A DNA stretch of 45,652 nucleotides from a virus: positions 1-45,652 of the IMG/VR virus record IMGVR_UViG_3300038825_000913, one strand, 5' to 3'. Numbering within the stretch: position 1 is the stretch's first letter; each line of letters opens with the position of its first letter. The notes under the pieces are model-generated. The model saw only the letters and a list, made by a program, of their open reading frames with translations, was not told the DNA's origin and did not search any database. Below, in pieces: positions 33,635 through 42,300 of this stretch. The translations under genes were made by a program, and so were the position numbers.

Positions 33635-34539
33635 TATGCCACCTCCGTAAAGTTATAATCATTCGCCATCATTTCATCTTCTGTTTCAGTAGTTTGCTCA
33701 TCCGCATTGTGAACATACTTTTGTGTAGTCGTGATTGATTCGTGTCCGAGTTTCATTTGGACTTTCAATGTAGGCATATTGTATTTGTTAATCATACGTG
33801 AAGCGCAAGTGTGTCTGGTTACATGAAAAACAAAATGTTCCAACTTAGCTTCATCGCCATCGCACACACTTTTTGCAACTTCTCTCCAGGTAGTATAAAA
33901 CCGATGATCAGTATAAAAGGAACCAGGTTTAAAATTTAACTTCTTAAGTGATTCCCAAGCTGCTTTCATCCTGACTACTCTAGTTTTCCCATTTTTAGTT
34001 CTATACAACGTAACTGTTTTTTTGTTTTTATCTACGACACCATAAGTTGCTTTGTGGTGTAAGTCGGAAGGGTTTTTTCCAATGGATATAATCTCACCTC
34101 TTCTCATACCAGTAATCAATGCGATCCTAAAATAGTGGACCATCCAGGAATGACATGGATGATTTGCTAACTTTTTATCTATGGTTTGTATTTCCTTATC
34201 ACTAAAATATCTTGGCCTAGCTTCATTAACTACTTTGCGCCATCTAATGATTGGTAAATCTCTCTTATCCATTACACCTTGTTCTACAGCAAACTTGAAA
34301 GTGCTGCTGATTGCTGCTGTATATCTGTTGATCGTACTATCAGATAATCCATTTTCTTCAAGGTGATTAAAGAAGTCATAAATGTCTGTAGGTTTATATG
34401 AGTCTATGGATTTTTCTTGATAATCTTTAAACCGACAAAATCGTTCCATCTTCCTTACAGAATCAATCCAATGTCTTTCGGATTTTTGTCCCCAATAATA
34501 CTTACCATATTTATATACGAAATCAATTACTGTATACAT
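33634..34539 (-). CDS. int: Tyrosine-type site-specific integrase
   Basis: 301 aa. The core-binding domain is at ~1-95 (IYDFFNHLEENGLSDSTINRYTAAISSTFKFAVEQG). Catalytic residues are visible: R146 in TGMRRGEI, K182, H239-R242 in FHVTRHT, H266 in LGHESITTTQKY, and Y275. It recombines attP with a chromosomal attB. A GGAGG site precedes the ATG, which overlaps the stop of the small gene upstream. It lies ~340 bases from a tRNA-Leu 3' fragment that must be its attP core. Function is secure. Confidence 0.95.
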   Translation of the reverse strand: MYTVIDFVYKYGKYYWGQKSERHWIDSVRKMERFCRFKDYQEKSIDSYKPTDIYDFFNHLEENGLSDSTINRYTAAISSTFKFAVEQGVMDKRDLPIIRWRKVVNEARPRYFSDKEIQTIDKKLANHPCHSWMVHYFRIALITGMRRGEIISIGKNPSDLHHKATYGVVDKNKKTVTLYRTKNGKTRVVRMKAAWESLKKLNFKPGSFYTDHRFYTTWREVAKSVCDGDEAKLEHFVFHVTRHTCASRMINKYNMPTLKVQMKLGHESITTTQKYVHNADEQTTETEDEMMANDYNFTEVA

Positions 34540-34733
34540 TAGATTGCCCTCCCATCAATGTTGTTTAACTCACGACCTCTATTGATAAACTCATTGCAAG
34601 TCTCAGGATCTATATTGTGTTTATCACATAACTCTTTGACTGTTTTCAGTCCAGTCCAATACTCATTGTAGAAATTGATCAATAACTGATCTGTGTTTAT
34701 TTGCTTTTGTCTACGGACATAACCAATGTTCAT
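34539..34733 (-). CDS. Small hypothetical protein before the integrase
   Basis: 64 aa starting MNIGYVRRQKQINTDQLLINF. This start has AAAGGAG eight bases upstream. A longer frame reaching back to 34910 is rejected because it reads through the promoter and the tRNA fragment. It contains a likely helix-turn-helix-like segment TVKELCDKHNIDPETCNEFINRGREL, which might bind DNA, for example as an excisionase or directionality factor (inference). It is the first gene after promoter P3, coupled to integrase by overlap at 34539. Confidence 0.7.
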   Translation of the reverse strand: MNIGYVRRQKQINTDQLLINFYNEYWTGLKTVKELCDKHNIDPETCNEFINRGRELNNIDGRAI

Positions 34734-34761
34734 ATTTGTGACTCCTTTAGAAGAATTATTC

Positions 34762-34779
34762 CTATAGGGTGTACACAAA
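34762..34779 (-). promoter_or_regulatory. Phage RNA polymerase promoter before the integrase operon (P3)
   Basis: Plus strand CTATAGGGTGTACACAAA, identical to P1 and P2. The minus strand +1 is near 34762, about 30 bases upstream of the 64-aa gene. It would let the phage polymerase express the integrase cluster. Confidence 0.78.
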
Positions 34780-34857
34780 GTGTTTTTTACTACTTTTTCT
34801 TGTTTATATATACTCACTGTTTCTCTCCTGTTGTTAAAATTTCCAGAAGAAAGTGAG

Positions 34858-34877
34858 TAAAAATCCGTTGCGGTTTT
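34858..34877 (-). terminator. Hairpin just after the tRNA fragment
   Basis: Plus strand AAAAATCCGTTGCGGTTTTT: A5-(T)CCG and CGG-T5 pair around a short loop, so it can act as a terminator in either direction. It starts four bases past the CCA end of the tRNA-Leu fragment, as in the host tRNA locus. Part of it (ATCCGTTGCG) recurs inverted at 35160-35169. Confidence 0.5.
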
Positions 34878-34880
34878 TAG

Positions 34881-34943
34881 TGGTGCCCGGGGCCGGACTC
34901 GAACCGGCACGAGAGTTATCTCAACGGATTTTAAGTCCGTTGT
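34881..34943 (-). other. attP: attP core: 3' part of tRNA-Leu(UAA)
   Basis: On the minus strand the bases give an anticodon arm (CGGACTTAAAATCCG, anticodon TAA), a long variable arm (GAG-ATAA-CTC), a T arm (GCCGGTTCGAGTCCGGC) and the acceptor end CCCGGGCACCA. The D arm and 5' acceptor strand are missing: upstream bases (GGTAGGTTTTTAGCACA) do not fold as one, so it is not a working tRNA gene. Phages that integrate in tRNA genes carry such a 3' segment to restore the gene. The integrase is nearby. The host target is therefore tRNA-Leu(UAA). Confidence 0.88.
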
Positions 34944-35026
34944 GCTAAAAACCTACCTTTTGGGATGAACTCACAATCTCCATATCTCAAAGGATATTAT
35001 ATTACAGGACAAAATGTCTAGGTTTT

Positions 35027-35046
35027 TTATAAGGGTGTACACAAAA
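35027..35046 (-). promoter_or_regulatory. Degenerate phage promoter copy (P4)
   Basis: The right part (GGGTGTACACAAAAC, 35033-35047) matches P1-P3. The initiation part is altered to TATAA (one extra base, no CTATAG). It lies beside attP, upstream of the integrase region on the minus strand. It could be weak, or serve only as a binding site. Confidence 0.5.
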
Positions 35047-35170
35047 CAATTTGATAAAAAAAACACCGATCAGCAAATATTGAGTAATTCAGAAAGATTT
35101 CTCGCAGCTTCGCAAATCGGCTTACGTTATTTTTTGTTGTTTTTGGGTCCTGGTTAAATCGCAACGGATT

Positions 35171-35227
35171 TATCAATAGTTACCTGGTTAAACTACAGTA
35201 TTATATAGATAATGTAAGTTATTGATA
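35171..35227. repeat. Inverted repeat next to attP
   Basis: TATCAATAGTTAC (35171-35183) and GTAAGTTATTGATA (35214-35227) are inverted copies with one base indel. With ATCCGTTGCG at 34863 and its inverted copy CGCAACGGAT at 35160, they may be integrase arm-binding sites or a late terminator after the holin gene. The rest of 34980-35232 has no gene. Confidence 0.45.
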
Positions 35228-35232
35228 TATAG

Positions 35233-35601
35233 CTATTTACCTTCGACTCCTTTTGTTTTCTCAAATGATCTAAGGCCACCAAGCCCAAGCAAACCCATCA
35301 ATACTGGCATCATAGTAGATGTATCTGCTTGAGGAATCACTACACCAAATCCGGCAGCTATTGGACTCACTAAGAAATTAACACCAAACCCTAAGACACA
35401 AACATATCCTGTAAGTGGTCTCCAAGATGACTGAAACCAGTTTCCTTGCGCATCATTTTTGTTGAGTTCAATCTGGGCCAGGTTGGCATTATGCAACTGC
35501 ATATTCATTTCATGTTGTAGTTTTGCTTTTAGGTCTTTGTCCTCTACAAACTTGTCCAGGACCGTTCCGGCTATTCCAGTAATACTTTCTGCTAATGACA
35601 T
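35233..35601 (-). CDS. Holin, 3-TM family
   Basis: 122 aa. Charged N-terminal helix (KFVEDKDLKAKLQHEMNMQLHNANLAQIELNKNDAQ), the family motif NWFQSSWRPLTGYVCVLGF (~52-70), then hydrophobic segments FGVNFLVSPIAAGFGVVI and MMPVLMGLLGLGGLRSFEK. This matches the 'holin of 3TMs' family (PF11351). It would permeabilise the inner membrane and time lysis. It is the last gene before attP, in the cluster with lysozyme and two other membrane proteins. Confidence 0.85.
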   Translation of the reverse strand: MSLAESITGIAGTVLDKFVEDKDLKAKLQHEMNMQLHNANLAQIELNKNDAQGNWFQSSWRPLTGYVCVLGFGVNFLVSPIAAGFGVVIPQADTSTMMPVLMGLLGLGGLRSFEKTKGVEGK

Positions 35602-35961
35602 TTAATCTTTCCTCTGGTTCTTTACTTTGGCTTTGTCTAATCTATCGACTTCTAATGTTTCTGGTAATCTATTAATTACTTTTAGTAACACTGATATTCT
35701 TAAAACTTCATTATCTAAACTACGAACCCGATCAATCAAACTGACAATGATCGAATGTTGTGTTTCTAATTTGGAAGACAATCTTTCTTCAGTGGTGTTT
35801 ATGATGGCACCAAGTTTTTCATCCAAAACATCTATCTTGGCTTCCATGTTATTAATAATACGATTGAGTAAATGTTGAACGAAATAAAGAAGTGCTCCAG
35901 CAGTTGCTATAGGAAAACCTACATCATTAATAAAACGTATGGCTTCATCCATCCTTCTCAC
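35602..35961 (-). CDS. Membrane-anchored coiled-coil protein of the lysis cassette
   Basis: 119 aa. One N-terminal membrane segment (VGFPIATAGALLYFVQHLL, ~14-32) is followed by a long coiled coil (NNMEAKIDVLDEKLGAIINTTEERLSSKLETQHSIIVSLIDRVRSLDNEVLRI). This layout resembles BhlA/UviB-like holins and some i-spanin-like proteins. It overlaps the lysozyme end by 17 bases and ends right before the holin. A lysis role is from context and topology. Confidence 0.65.
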   Translation of the reverse strand: MRRMDEAIRFINDVGFPIATAGALLYFVQHLLNRIINNMEAKIDVLDEKLGAIINTTEERLSSKLETQHSIIVSLIDRVRSLDNEVLRISVLLKVINRLPETLEVDRLDKAKVKNQRKD

Positions 35962-36364
35962 ACTCTTTAATCATTGTGGCAACATCCATTGCTCTTTTGC
36001 CTACTTGAGTGGCATACCTGGAGTTTAAAACTTCGTCTGCTGCTTTACTGAAGTTCCTGTCTCGAAGATGCATGAGCATTTTCTTAAACTGCATCAGTCT
36101 ACTAATGCCCAGGTTAAAACTCATGTTAACAATTGCTTCTTGTGCTTTATCTGGTAGATCCTCAAAGAATCCAATATTGCGTTTTACTTCGTCAATGGCT
36201 TCCTGGATATCTTCCTGGAGAATAAGTTCACCTACAGCTTTTGATACACCTTTGCTGACTAAGTGGCCATACGCAATTGTGTCGTGTCCCATTGAACATT
36301 GGTATACGTGATTGCGGAACCCCTCATGAATTTTGAGTTGTTCTGTTAAGGCTTTGAGGTCCAT
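35945..36364 (-). CDS. Endolysin, T4-type lysozyme (GH24)
   Basis: 139 aa. The active-site region KIHEGFRNHVYQCSMGHDTIAYGHL gives Glu14 (T4 Glu11) and Thr29 (T4 Thr26). The position of T4 Asp20 is Cys23, a substitution seen in many phage lysozymes and tolerated in T4 lysozyme mutants. The rest follows the family (QEAIVNMSFNLGISRLMQFKKML). It cleaves peptidoglycan. There is no signal or SAR segment, so it depends on a holin. It lies between two membrane protein genes. Confidence 0.9.
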   Translation of the reverse strand: MDLKALTEQLKIHEGFRNHVYQCSMGHDTIAYGHLVSKGVSKAVGELILQEDIQEAIDEVKRNIGFFEDLPDKAQEAIVNMSFNLGISRLMQFKKMLMHLRDRNFSKAADEVLNSRYATQVGKRAMDVATMIKECEKDG

Positions 36365-36534
36365 GTTTTATACCACCTTTTTATAAGTTTTTGACTTGTA
36401 TCACTTTCGTAAATTCGTATGCCTAACCAGGTAATAGTGAAAATAGCTGCTAGATTAGGCAGTATGTTGGCCCAGGTCATAATTCCAGTTGCTCCTGCTG
36501 CTATATCAATTAAATCTTTATCAGTGGATTCCAT
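36346..36534 (-). CDS. Small single-span membrane protein of the lysis cassette
   Basis: 62 aa. A hydrophobic stretch (ATGIMTWANILPNLAAIFTITWLGIRIYES, ~16-44) is followed by a basic tail (QKLIKRWYKTWTSKP). Proteins of this kind (AIFTITWLGIRIYE...) are common next to lysozymes in marine podoviruses. It overlaps the lysozyme start by 19 bases and shares base 36534 with the tail gene upstream. A holin-like or anti-holin role is possible. CCWGG sites are frequent to here and absent just upstream. Confidence 0.7.
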   Translation of the reverse strand: MESTDKDLIDIAAGATGIMTWANILPNLAAIFTITWLGIRIYESDTSQKLIKRWYKTWTSKP

Positions 36535-37022
36535 TATTCTTGTTCCCTAAAATAAGAAATTGTTGCAGTATCTAACTGAGTTCCATTAGTTTGATCCGTG
36601 ATGGTTATCGTTCCAGTAAAAGTTTCTCCAGCAGAATTGTAGACAGCAGCATAGAATGTATCGCTGGATGTAACACCAGTTAAATCTGTGTTACCTGAAG
36701 TCAGTTGGACTTGGCTTGCTCCATTTTTGTATATCACGATGTACTGGTTCGCATCGTTACCTGATTTAGTTAAATTGAATCTTAAAGTAATTGTAGATCC
36801 AATATTCGTAGTAGTAGTATTTGTGGTGACAAAAGCATCAGACGTAGATGTACTGATGTTGCTCCAACTAAAACTACCCGAACTGTAACTGTAAAACTCA
36901 GACATTGAATCTGGAGTTGATTTACCAGCAGCAGCACTAAGGGTTCTTAGGCTTCTACTTGCGTTACTTAGTTCTGTTCCGATTTCTGACATGGAGATTG
37001 CTCCACTGGATTGTAATGCCAT
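36534..37022 (-). CDS. Small tail protein with IxMSEIG start
   Basis: 162 aa. The start ALQSSGAISMSEIGTELSNASR...SLRTLSAAAGK...DSMSEFYSYS is common in short phage structural proteins located near fibre genes. The rest is a Ser/Thr-rich beta domain (NIGSTITLRFNLTKSGNDANQYIVIYKNG..., Ig/FN3-like). Probably a fibre-tip or fibre-attachment protein. It lies between the fibre cluster and the lysis genes. It is the first gene, reading right from the lysis cassette, in the stretch where CCWGG sites are no longer enriched. Confidence 0.7.
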   Translation of the reverse strand: MALQSSGAISMSEIGTELSNASRSLRTLSAAAGKSTPDSMSEFYSYSSGSFSWSNISTSTSDAFVTTNTTTTNIGSTITLRFNLTKSGNDANQYIVIYKNGASQVQLTSGNTDLTGVTSSDTFYAAVYNSAGETFTGTITITDQTNGTQLDTATISYFREQE

Positions 37023-38183
37023 CTATGCGTCCTCTAGTGTTTTTATTCTTGATTTCAGGTCATCAATAATTGTTTGTTGTTCTTGTATTGCTTTGACTAA
37101 CAACGGAACTAACTTTGAATGGTCTATACCTTGATACTTAGGCTTGTTATCAGAATCTACTGCATCTTTATCACCACTAATTGCTTCAGGCACTATGCTT
37201 GAAACTTCGTGAGCTAAAAACCCATCAATTAATGTATTAGTATCGTCAACTATCCAATTAAATCTACAAGGTTTAAGTTGTTTTAGTCTGGAAGTAGCAT
37301 CAAATGAATAATCAACATTTTCTTTTAGTCTGTAGTCTGAATTAACAACATAACCTGTTGAACTTGTACCAACTTCAATTTTACCTACGCTAGTCCCGTT
37401 TTGTCTGAAATCGTGTATATATTTTGCACCACTATTGTTATTGTTATTGTATATAATTGATTCGTTCTCTGATGTTAAATTACAAACCATATTAGAGTTA
37501 CCATTACTATCAAATGTAAACCCTGTAACATCTATACCTGAAGAAGTCTTACCTATAAGTAGGTGTCCACCTGAAGTTATCCGCGCTCTCTCTGGTATAT
37601 CAGCCCCACCAGCATAGGTATGAAATGTCATTGAACCAGAATTACCAGAAGCGTTATTCACCATACCGATAATACCAACAGCTTCATTTGAACCACTTGC
37701 GGCACTCATACGAATACCTACACCTTCATTTGCTGTTGTAGTTGGTGATGTTATATATAAGGCTTGTTTAGCACCAGTTTGTGCGCCAGCTGTTCCTTGA
37801 ACCTGTAATTTAGTCCAAGACGAAATACTTGAAGTTCCTATACCGACATTTCCAGATGAATCTATGTGCAATCTATCAGAACCGCCTGTTGCAAATACCA
37901 TTGAGTCATTGTTGTTATCGTAACTAATGAGACCGTTGTCTAATCCTGTAGAACCACTAGGCGCAAACTGTAATCTTGCATCGCTTGATGCGCCACTAAA
38001 TATAGTAATACCAGAATCACCAGAATCACCTACAACAAGGTTATTTGCACGACTGTCATAAGTAGAAGGACTCGCAGTTCCTACACCCACGTTCTCACTA
38101 GAATCTATCGTAATCGCAGTTGCATTAGAGTTGTCATCTATTCCTGTCGATAGTAATTGTCGTGTTACTTTGGTTATTGCCAT
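37023..38183 (-). CDS. Tail fibre-like protein with S74 chaperone domain
   Basis: 386 aa. The start (TKVTRQLLSTGIDDNSNATAITIDSSENVGVGTASPS) and repeated IDSSGNVGIGTSS motifs are typical of fibre or tip proteins. The last ~105 residues (SDYRLKENVDYSFDATSRLKQLKPCRFNW...HEVSSIVPEAISG...QGIDHSKLVPLLVKAIQEQ...) form the peptidase S74 intramolecular chaperone, which trimerises and then cuts itself off. It is about 190 residues shorter in the stem than the large fibre. Specificity is unknown. Confidence 0.85.
   Translation of the reverse strand: MAITKVTRQLLSTGIDDNSNATAITIDSSENVGVGTASPSTYDSRANNLVVGDSGDSGITIFSGASSDARLQFAPSGSTGLDNGLISYDNNNDSMVFATGGSDRLHIDSSGNVGIGTSSISSWTKLQVQGTAGAQTGAKQALYITSPTTTANEGVGIRMSAASGSNEAVGIIGMVNNASGNSGSMTFHTYAGGADIPERARITSGGHLLIGKTSSGIDVTGFTFDSNGNSNMVCNLTSENESIIYNNNNNSGAKYIHDFRQNGTSVGKIEVGTSSTGYVVNSDYRLKENVDYSFDATSRLKQLKPCRFNWIVDDTNTLIDGFLAHEVSSIVPEAISGDKDAVDSDNKPKYQGIDHSKLVPLLVKAIQEQQTIIDDLKSRIKTLEDA
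37096..37133 (-). repeat. 38-bp repeat in S74 domain, left copy
   Basis: Identical to 39364-39401. Both encode the segment around QGIDHSKLVPLLVK near the end of the chaperone domain in two neighbouring fibre genes, and could be a recombination site. Confidence 0.9.
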
Positions 38184-38201
38184 TTTCTATGCATCCTCTA
38201 A

Positions 38202-39311
38202 TTATCCACAATACAAAACACAAGAGACTAATTTAACTCCTGTGTTTGAATTGCCTATTGTTACTTTACCAATCGTTTTGCTTCTAACGATATCATCTGA
38301 TTGTACTTTAGCTGTGCCATCTCCATTTGACTCAAGTAAATCTCCACCTTCACACGCACCAGTGACTCTTATAGAGCCTACACCAGTTGATGCAACAAGA
38401 GCGTGTGCTTCTATGGTTTGTCCATTTTCTTCAATAATTTCTGGATTCCATTTTTCTAAAGTTCCATAAACTCTTTTATCTCCAACAGAATCAGACACTT
38501 TAATTTTTGCGTGTCTTTGAGAGTGTTCTTCATCTATAGTTGAAACGACTGTTCCTATTTCTGTATCTGCTGATATACCATCACCAGAAGATGAGTGTGA
38601 GCCTTGAAAGCCTGTAAGTGATACAACACCGCTAGAACTAGAAATATATCCATCATAAGCGTTTGCGTGCCAAAACTGGATAAATACCCCATCAGTACCC
38701 CTTCTATGTAAATATAAAACACCGCTACCATCAGTTCTTTCTATATACATAAATGGAGAATCAGCAAGAACAATACCATCAGTATTCCAAGAGTCAGTTG
38801 TTCTCCCTATTAAAAGGTTTCCATTTGTATTAACTCTCATAATTTCAGTACCATCATCAGATATTGTCAAATCACCTGAGTTATACTGTGGTGTAAATGT
38901 CCAAGTATTATCTGGACTAGGTGCAGTATTTGTAAGTGTTAAAGTTGAAGCTGCGTTATTTGCACCTACTAAACTTAATCCTGTTGCTGGACTTGAAGTT
39001 CCTATACCCACGTTTCCAGACGAATTTATGCGCATCTTTTCAGCACCAGCAGGATAAAACCCAATATCATCACCAACACACCCAATTTCAGCTTCACCAT
39101 TATTATCTTTGAATTGCGCTACTGCTATAGAATCTGTACTTTCAAATTTAGCTACAGTATTAGTAGCTCCGCTATTAACGTGAAGTGTAAGGTCTGGGGA
39201 TGCTTCATTTATACCGACACGTTCACTAGAGTCAATAGTAATCGCAGTAGCGTTTGATCCATCTACAATTCCAGGTGTGCTACTTAATTCGACAGGTATC
39301 TTCGTTGTCAT
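38202..39311 (-). CDS. Tail fibre-like protein with a different C-terminal chaperone-like domain
   Basis: 369 aa. The N-terminus matches the neighbour's pattern (ATAITIDSSERVGINEASP; NVGIGTSSPATG). The last ~130 residues (ISADTEIGTVVSTIDEEHSQRHAKIKVSDSVGDKRVYGTLEKW ... DLLESNGDGTAKVQSDDIVRSKTIGKVTIG...CVLYCG) are not S74. They resemble a separate self-processing or chaperone-type fibre terminus seen in marine phages (G2-like, not certain). Possibly displays a different tip. It lies between two S74 genes. Confidence 0.75.
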   Translation of the reverse strand: MTTKIPVELSSTPGIVDGSNATAITIDSSERVGINEASPDLTLHVNSGATNTVAKFESTDSIAVAQFKDNNGEAEIGCVGDDIGFYPAGAEKMRINSSGNVGIGTSSPATGLSLVGANNAASTLTLTNTAPSPDNTWTFTPQYNSGDLTISDDGTEIMRVNTNGNLLIGRTTDSWNTDGIVLADSPFMYIERTDGSGVLYLHRRGTDGVFIQFWHANAYDGYISSSSGVVSLTGFQGSHSSSGDGISADTEIGTVVSTIDEEHSQRHAKIKVSDSVGDKRVYGTLEKWNPEIIEENGQTIEAHALVASTGVGSIRVTGACEGGDLLESNGDGTAKVQSDDIVRSKTIGKVTIGNSNTGVKLVSCVLYCG

Positions 39312-42300
39312 CTATGAGTCCTCTAATGTTTTGATTCTTGCTTCTAATTCTTGGATTGTTTTTACTAACAACGGAACTAACTTTGAATGGTCTATACCTT
39401 GCATATTTGGCTCACCTTCTTTACCTAATCCGTTAGCTTCATCTTTTGCTGTATAAACAGCATCTTTCTCTCCATTTATTGCATTAGGCACTATGTCAGA
39501 CACTTCGTGTGCTAAGAATCCGTCAACAGGTGTATTTGTATCATCTGCAATCCAATTAAATCTAGCGGGTTTGAGTTGTTTCAGTCTAGTTGTAGCGTCC
39601 CAATCATAGGTAACATTTTCTTTTAATCTGTAGTCTGAACTTGTATCAAAATCAGTAGCACTTCCACTAACTCTAATATCACCTACTTGTCCATTACCAT
39701 TGTAAAATCTCATTAGGTCGTAGTTACTCGTATAAGAGCCACACCCTAAATTTAAACCAATGTTTCCAAAACTAAAACCAAATTGTATACCCAGTAGTTG
39801 AGATGAGGTTTGATCTACAGCAGACTCTAATCCATTTCCAAGTCTTAATGTGCCATCATTAAGAATTTTTATTCTTGCCGCAGAACCACCAGTGCTAAGA
39901 TAAAATTCGTCTTGCGCTCTTATACCAAAATCAGTATTTCCACCAGTATTTATAAGTTCATTAGCACTACCTATATAACCCATATTGGCACCATTTGCTG
40001 CTGTTAGAAATTCAATATAACCACCATTGGTAGCTGTGCTTTCAATTGTCATGGGGTGATTAGTTGGATTAGTAATTTGTACCTGTCCACCTACTGACAT
40101 ATCAAGAGTAAGAGGGGTAACAATAGAGCCACCATCATTACCTTGTATCTTTATATCACCATCAGATATTGGGTTTTTTATTCTTGCGTTGTCGTTGTCT
40201 TTATCAATTTCTAGGAATGTAGTACCACCATCTTTGTAAATTACATCTGCACCATCGGCATCAAGAATAATGTCACCAGCAGAATCTAATGTCATATCAC
40301 CTGAAGATAAAGCTATAGTAGTTCCATCTATATTGAAGTTATCTATATCTATACCAGCATCAGATACAATCTTAGGTGTTACAGTTAGACTTGTAGAATC
40401 TAATACCATACGTTCAGTACCACCAGTATCAAAACGTATCTTATCTTCGTCACTTGATTCTTCACATTGAATCTTGGTATCAGCGTCTAAATCAGAAAAA
40501 GTAGAAGTCGAAACATTAGTAAAAGTTATACACTCAACTGCAGATCCAGTAGGAGGCGCTGTACTAAAAGTTAGTGTGGTACCTGACACAGCATACGTGC
40601 TCTTGTGTTGTACAACTCCGTCTATAGTGACAAAGGTAGCGTTTTCATGTGCAGGGGCTTGACTTAACGTAAGCGTAGTATCTGAATTATCTCCCGTCAT
40701 TGTATTAACAACAGGTGCAACTCCAATGATACCAGGCGTTACAACGTACGCTGTAACTACTCGACTGTTAGCGGGCGCTGTGGCAAAAGTTAAAGTGGTT
40801 CCTGAGACAGAGTAAACATTGTCTGCCTGGAATACTCCGTCAATGAACACCAAAAGCATGTCTTCTGATGTCGGTGTAGTGCTAAGGCTAAACGTAGTGT
40901 CCGACCCGTCTCCTGTAAATGTATTCTGAGTAAAGGCAGATCCACTTGCACCTCCTCCAATCTCGCCCCATGCGTCTGTATACCCTTCAAATTTTCCTAA
41001 AGTGCTGTTGTATCTGAAATAACCTGCTGCTGGGCTGCCTGGGCGTTGTGCTGTTGTACCAACTGGAACATGCACTGCGTCTGTATAACTGCCGATATCC
41101 AAACTTACGTCTGGAGTTGCGTTACCAATACCTACACGATTTGTACTTACATCAACAAACAGTACGTTTGTATCTATGATCACATCTCCAGAAACAGTCA
41201 AACCAGTTAATGTACCTACACTTGTAATGTTTGACTGTGCAGCTCCAGTTACTGTAGCCGCTGTTCCTGATACGTTACCTGTAACATTTCCTGTTAGTGG
41301 CCCTGCAAAAGCGTCTGCTGTAACAGTTCCATCAAAATATGCGTCTTTAAATTCTAATGAACTTGTACCTAAATCAATTTGATTATTAGTTACGGGGTAT
41401 AAAGCAGAGGCAGTTAGTGTCAATCTAGCTGCATTATCTACTTTAAAATCAATTTCGTTAGCAGTTCCAAAGTCAATTGCTGTTTGAGCATCTTCACCTA
41501 AGATTAAATCAGTAGCATATATAGAAGTTATGGTTGTTTGTGCCGCCGCTATGGCAAAGTCTAAATTGCCATTTGTATCGTCATACGTAACACTGATACC
41601 TGTTTCAGTACCATCTACCATACCTCCAACAATATCTTGTACTTCTTCTGTGGTTAAACCTGAGTCTGTACCCCAAGAAATATCTGTACCATCAGATTTT
41701 AATACTTGTCCGTTAGACCCTGGAGATAAAGCGGCTGGGTTACCTGAAGCATCTCCGTATATAATTTTACCTCTAGCCAAACCTGCCATTTTAGCTAGGG
41801 TTACTTGGTCATCAGCAATGTGTGCCGTGTCTATAGATCCATCTGTGTAGTGTTCACTATCAATTGCATCATCAGCAATTTTTGCACCAGTTACAGCATC
41901 AGCCGCTATTTTAGCTGTCTCAACAGCATTACTAGCAAGCTCAGCGGCTACTACTCCACCATCTTTAATAGTTACTGCACCAGAAGAAACAGCGAAGTTA
42001 TCAGAGCTAAAAGAAGCTACACCTTTATTTGAAGTAGTAGCATCTTCTCCTGCAATAGTTACAGTATTACTGGTTGCTGAGGTGTCAATGCCCTCTCCGC
42101 CAGCAATAGTAAGGGTTTCACTATCAAGGTCTATTGCAATTGTGCCACTGTCACTGGTTACATCTAGGTCTTCAAGTGTGACTTTATCGCTTACTAATTC
42201 TTCTAAAGTTTTTACGTTTAACCTAAGTTGAACGTTATCTCCAGCAGAAAAAGATTGTGCGGACGTATTATCCTGTGCACGAACCACGGTCCAAGTAGTA

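Noticed and set aside
34734-34910. N-terminal extension of the 64-aa gene (starts MPVRVRPRAPL)
   Set aside because: It is translation of the tRNA T arm and of promoter P3; the internal ATG at 34733 has a proper ribosome site.
34881-34990. A complete tRNA-Leu gene
   Set aside because: Only the anticodon arm onward is present; the D arm and 5' acceptor strand are missing, so it is an attP fragment.
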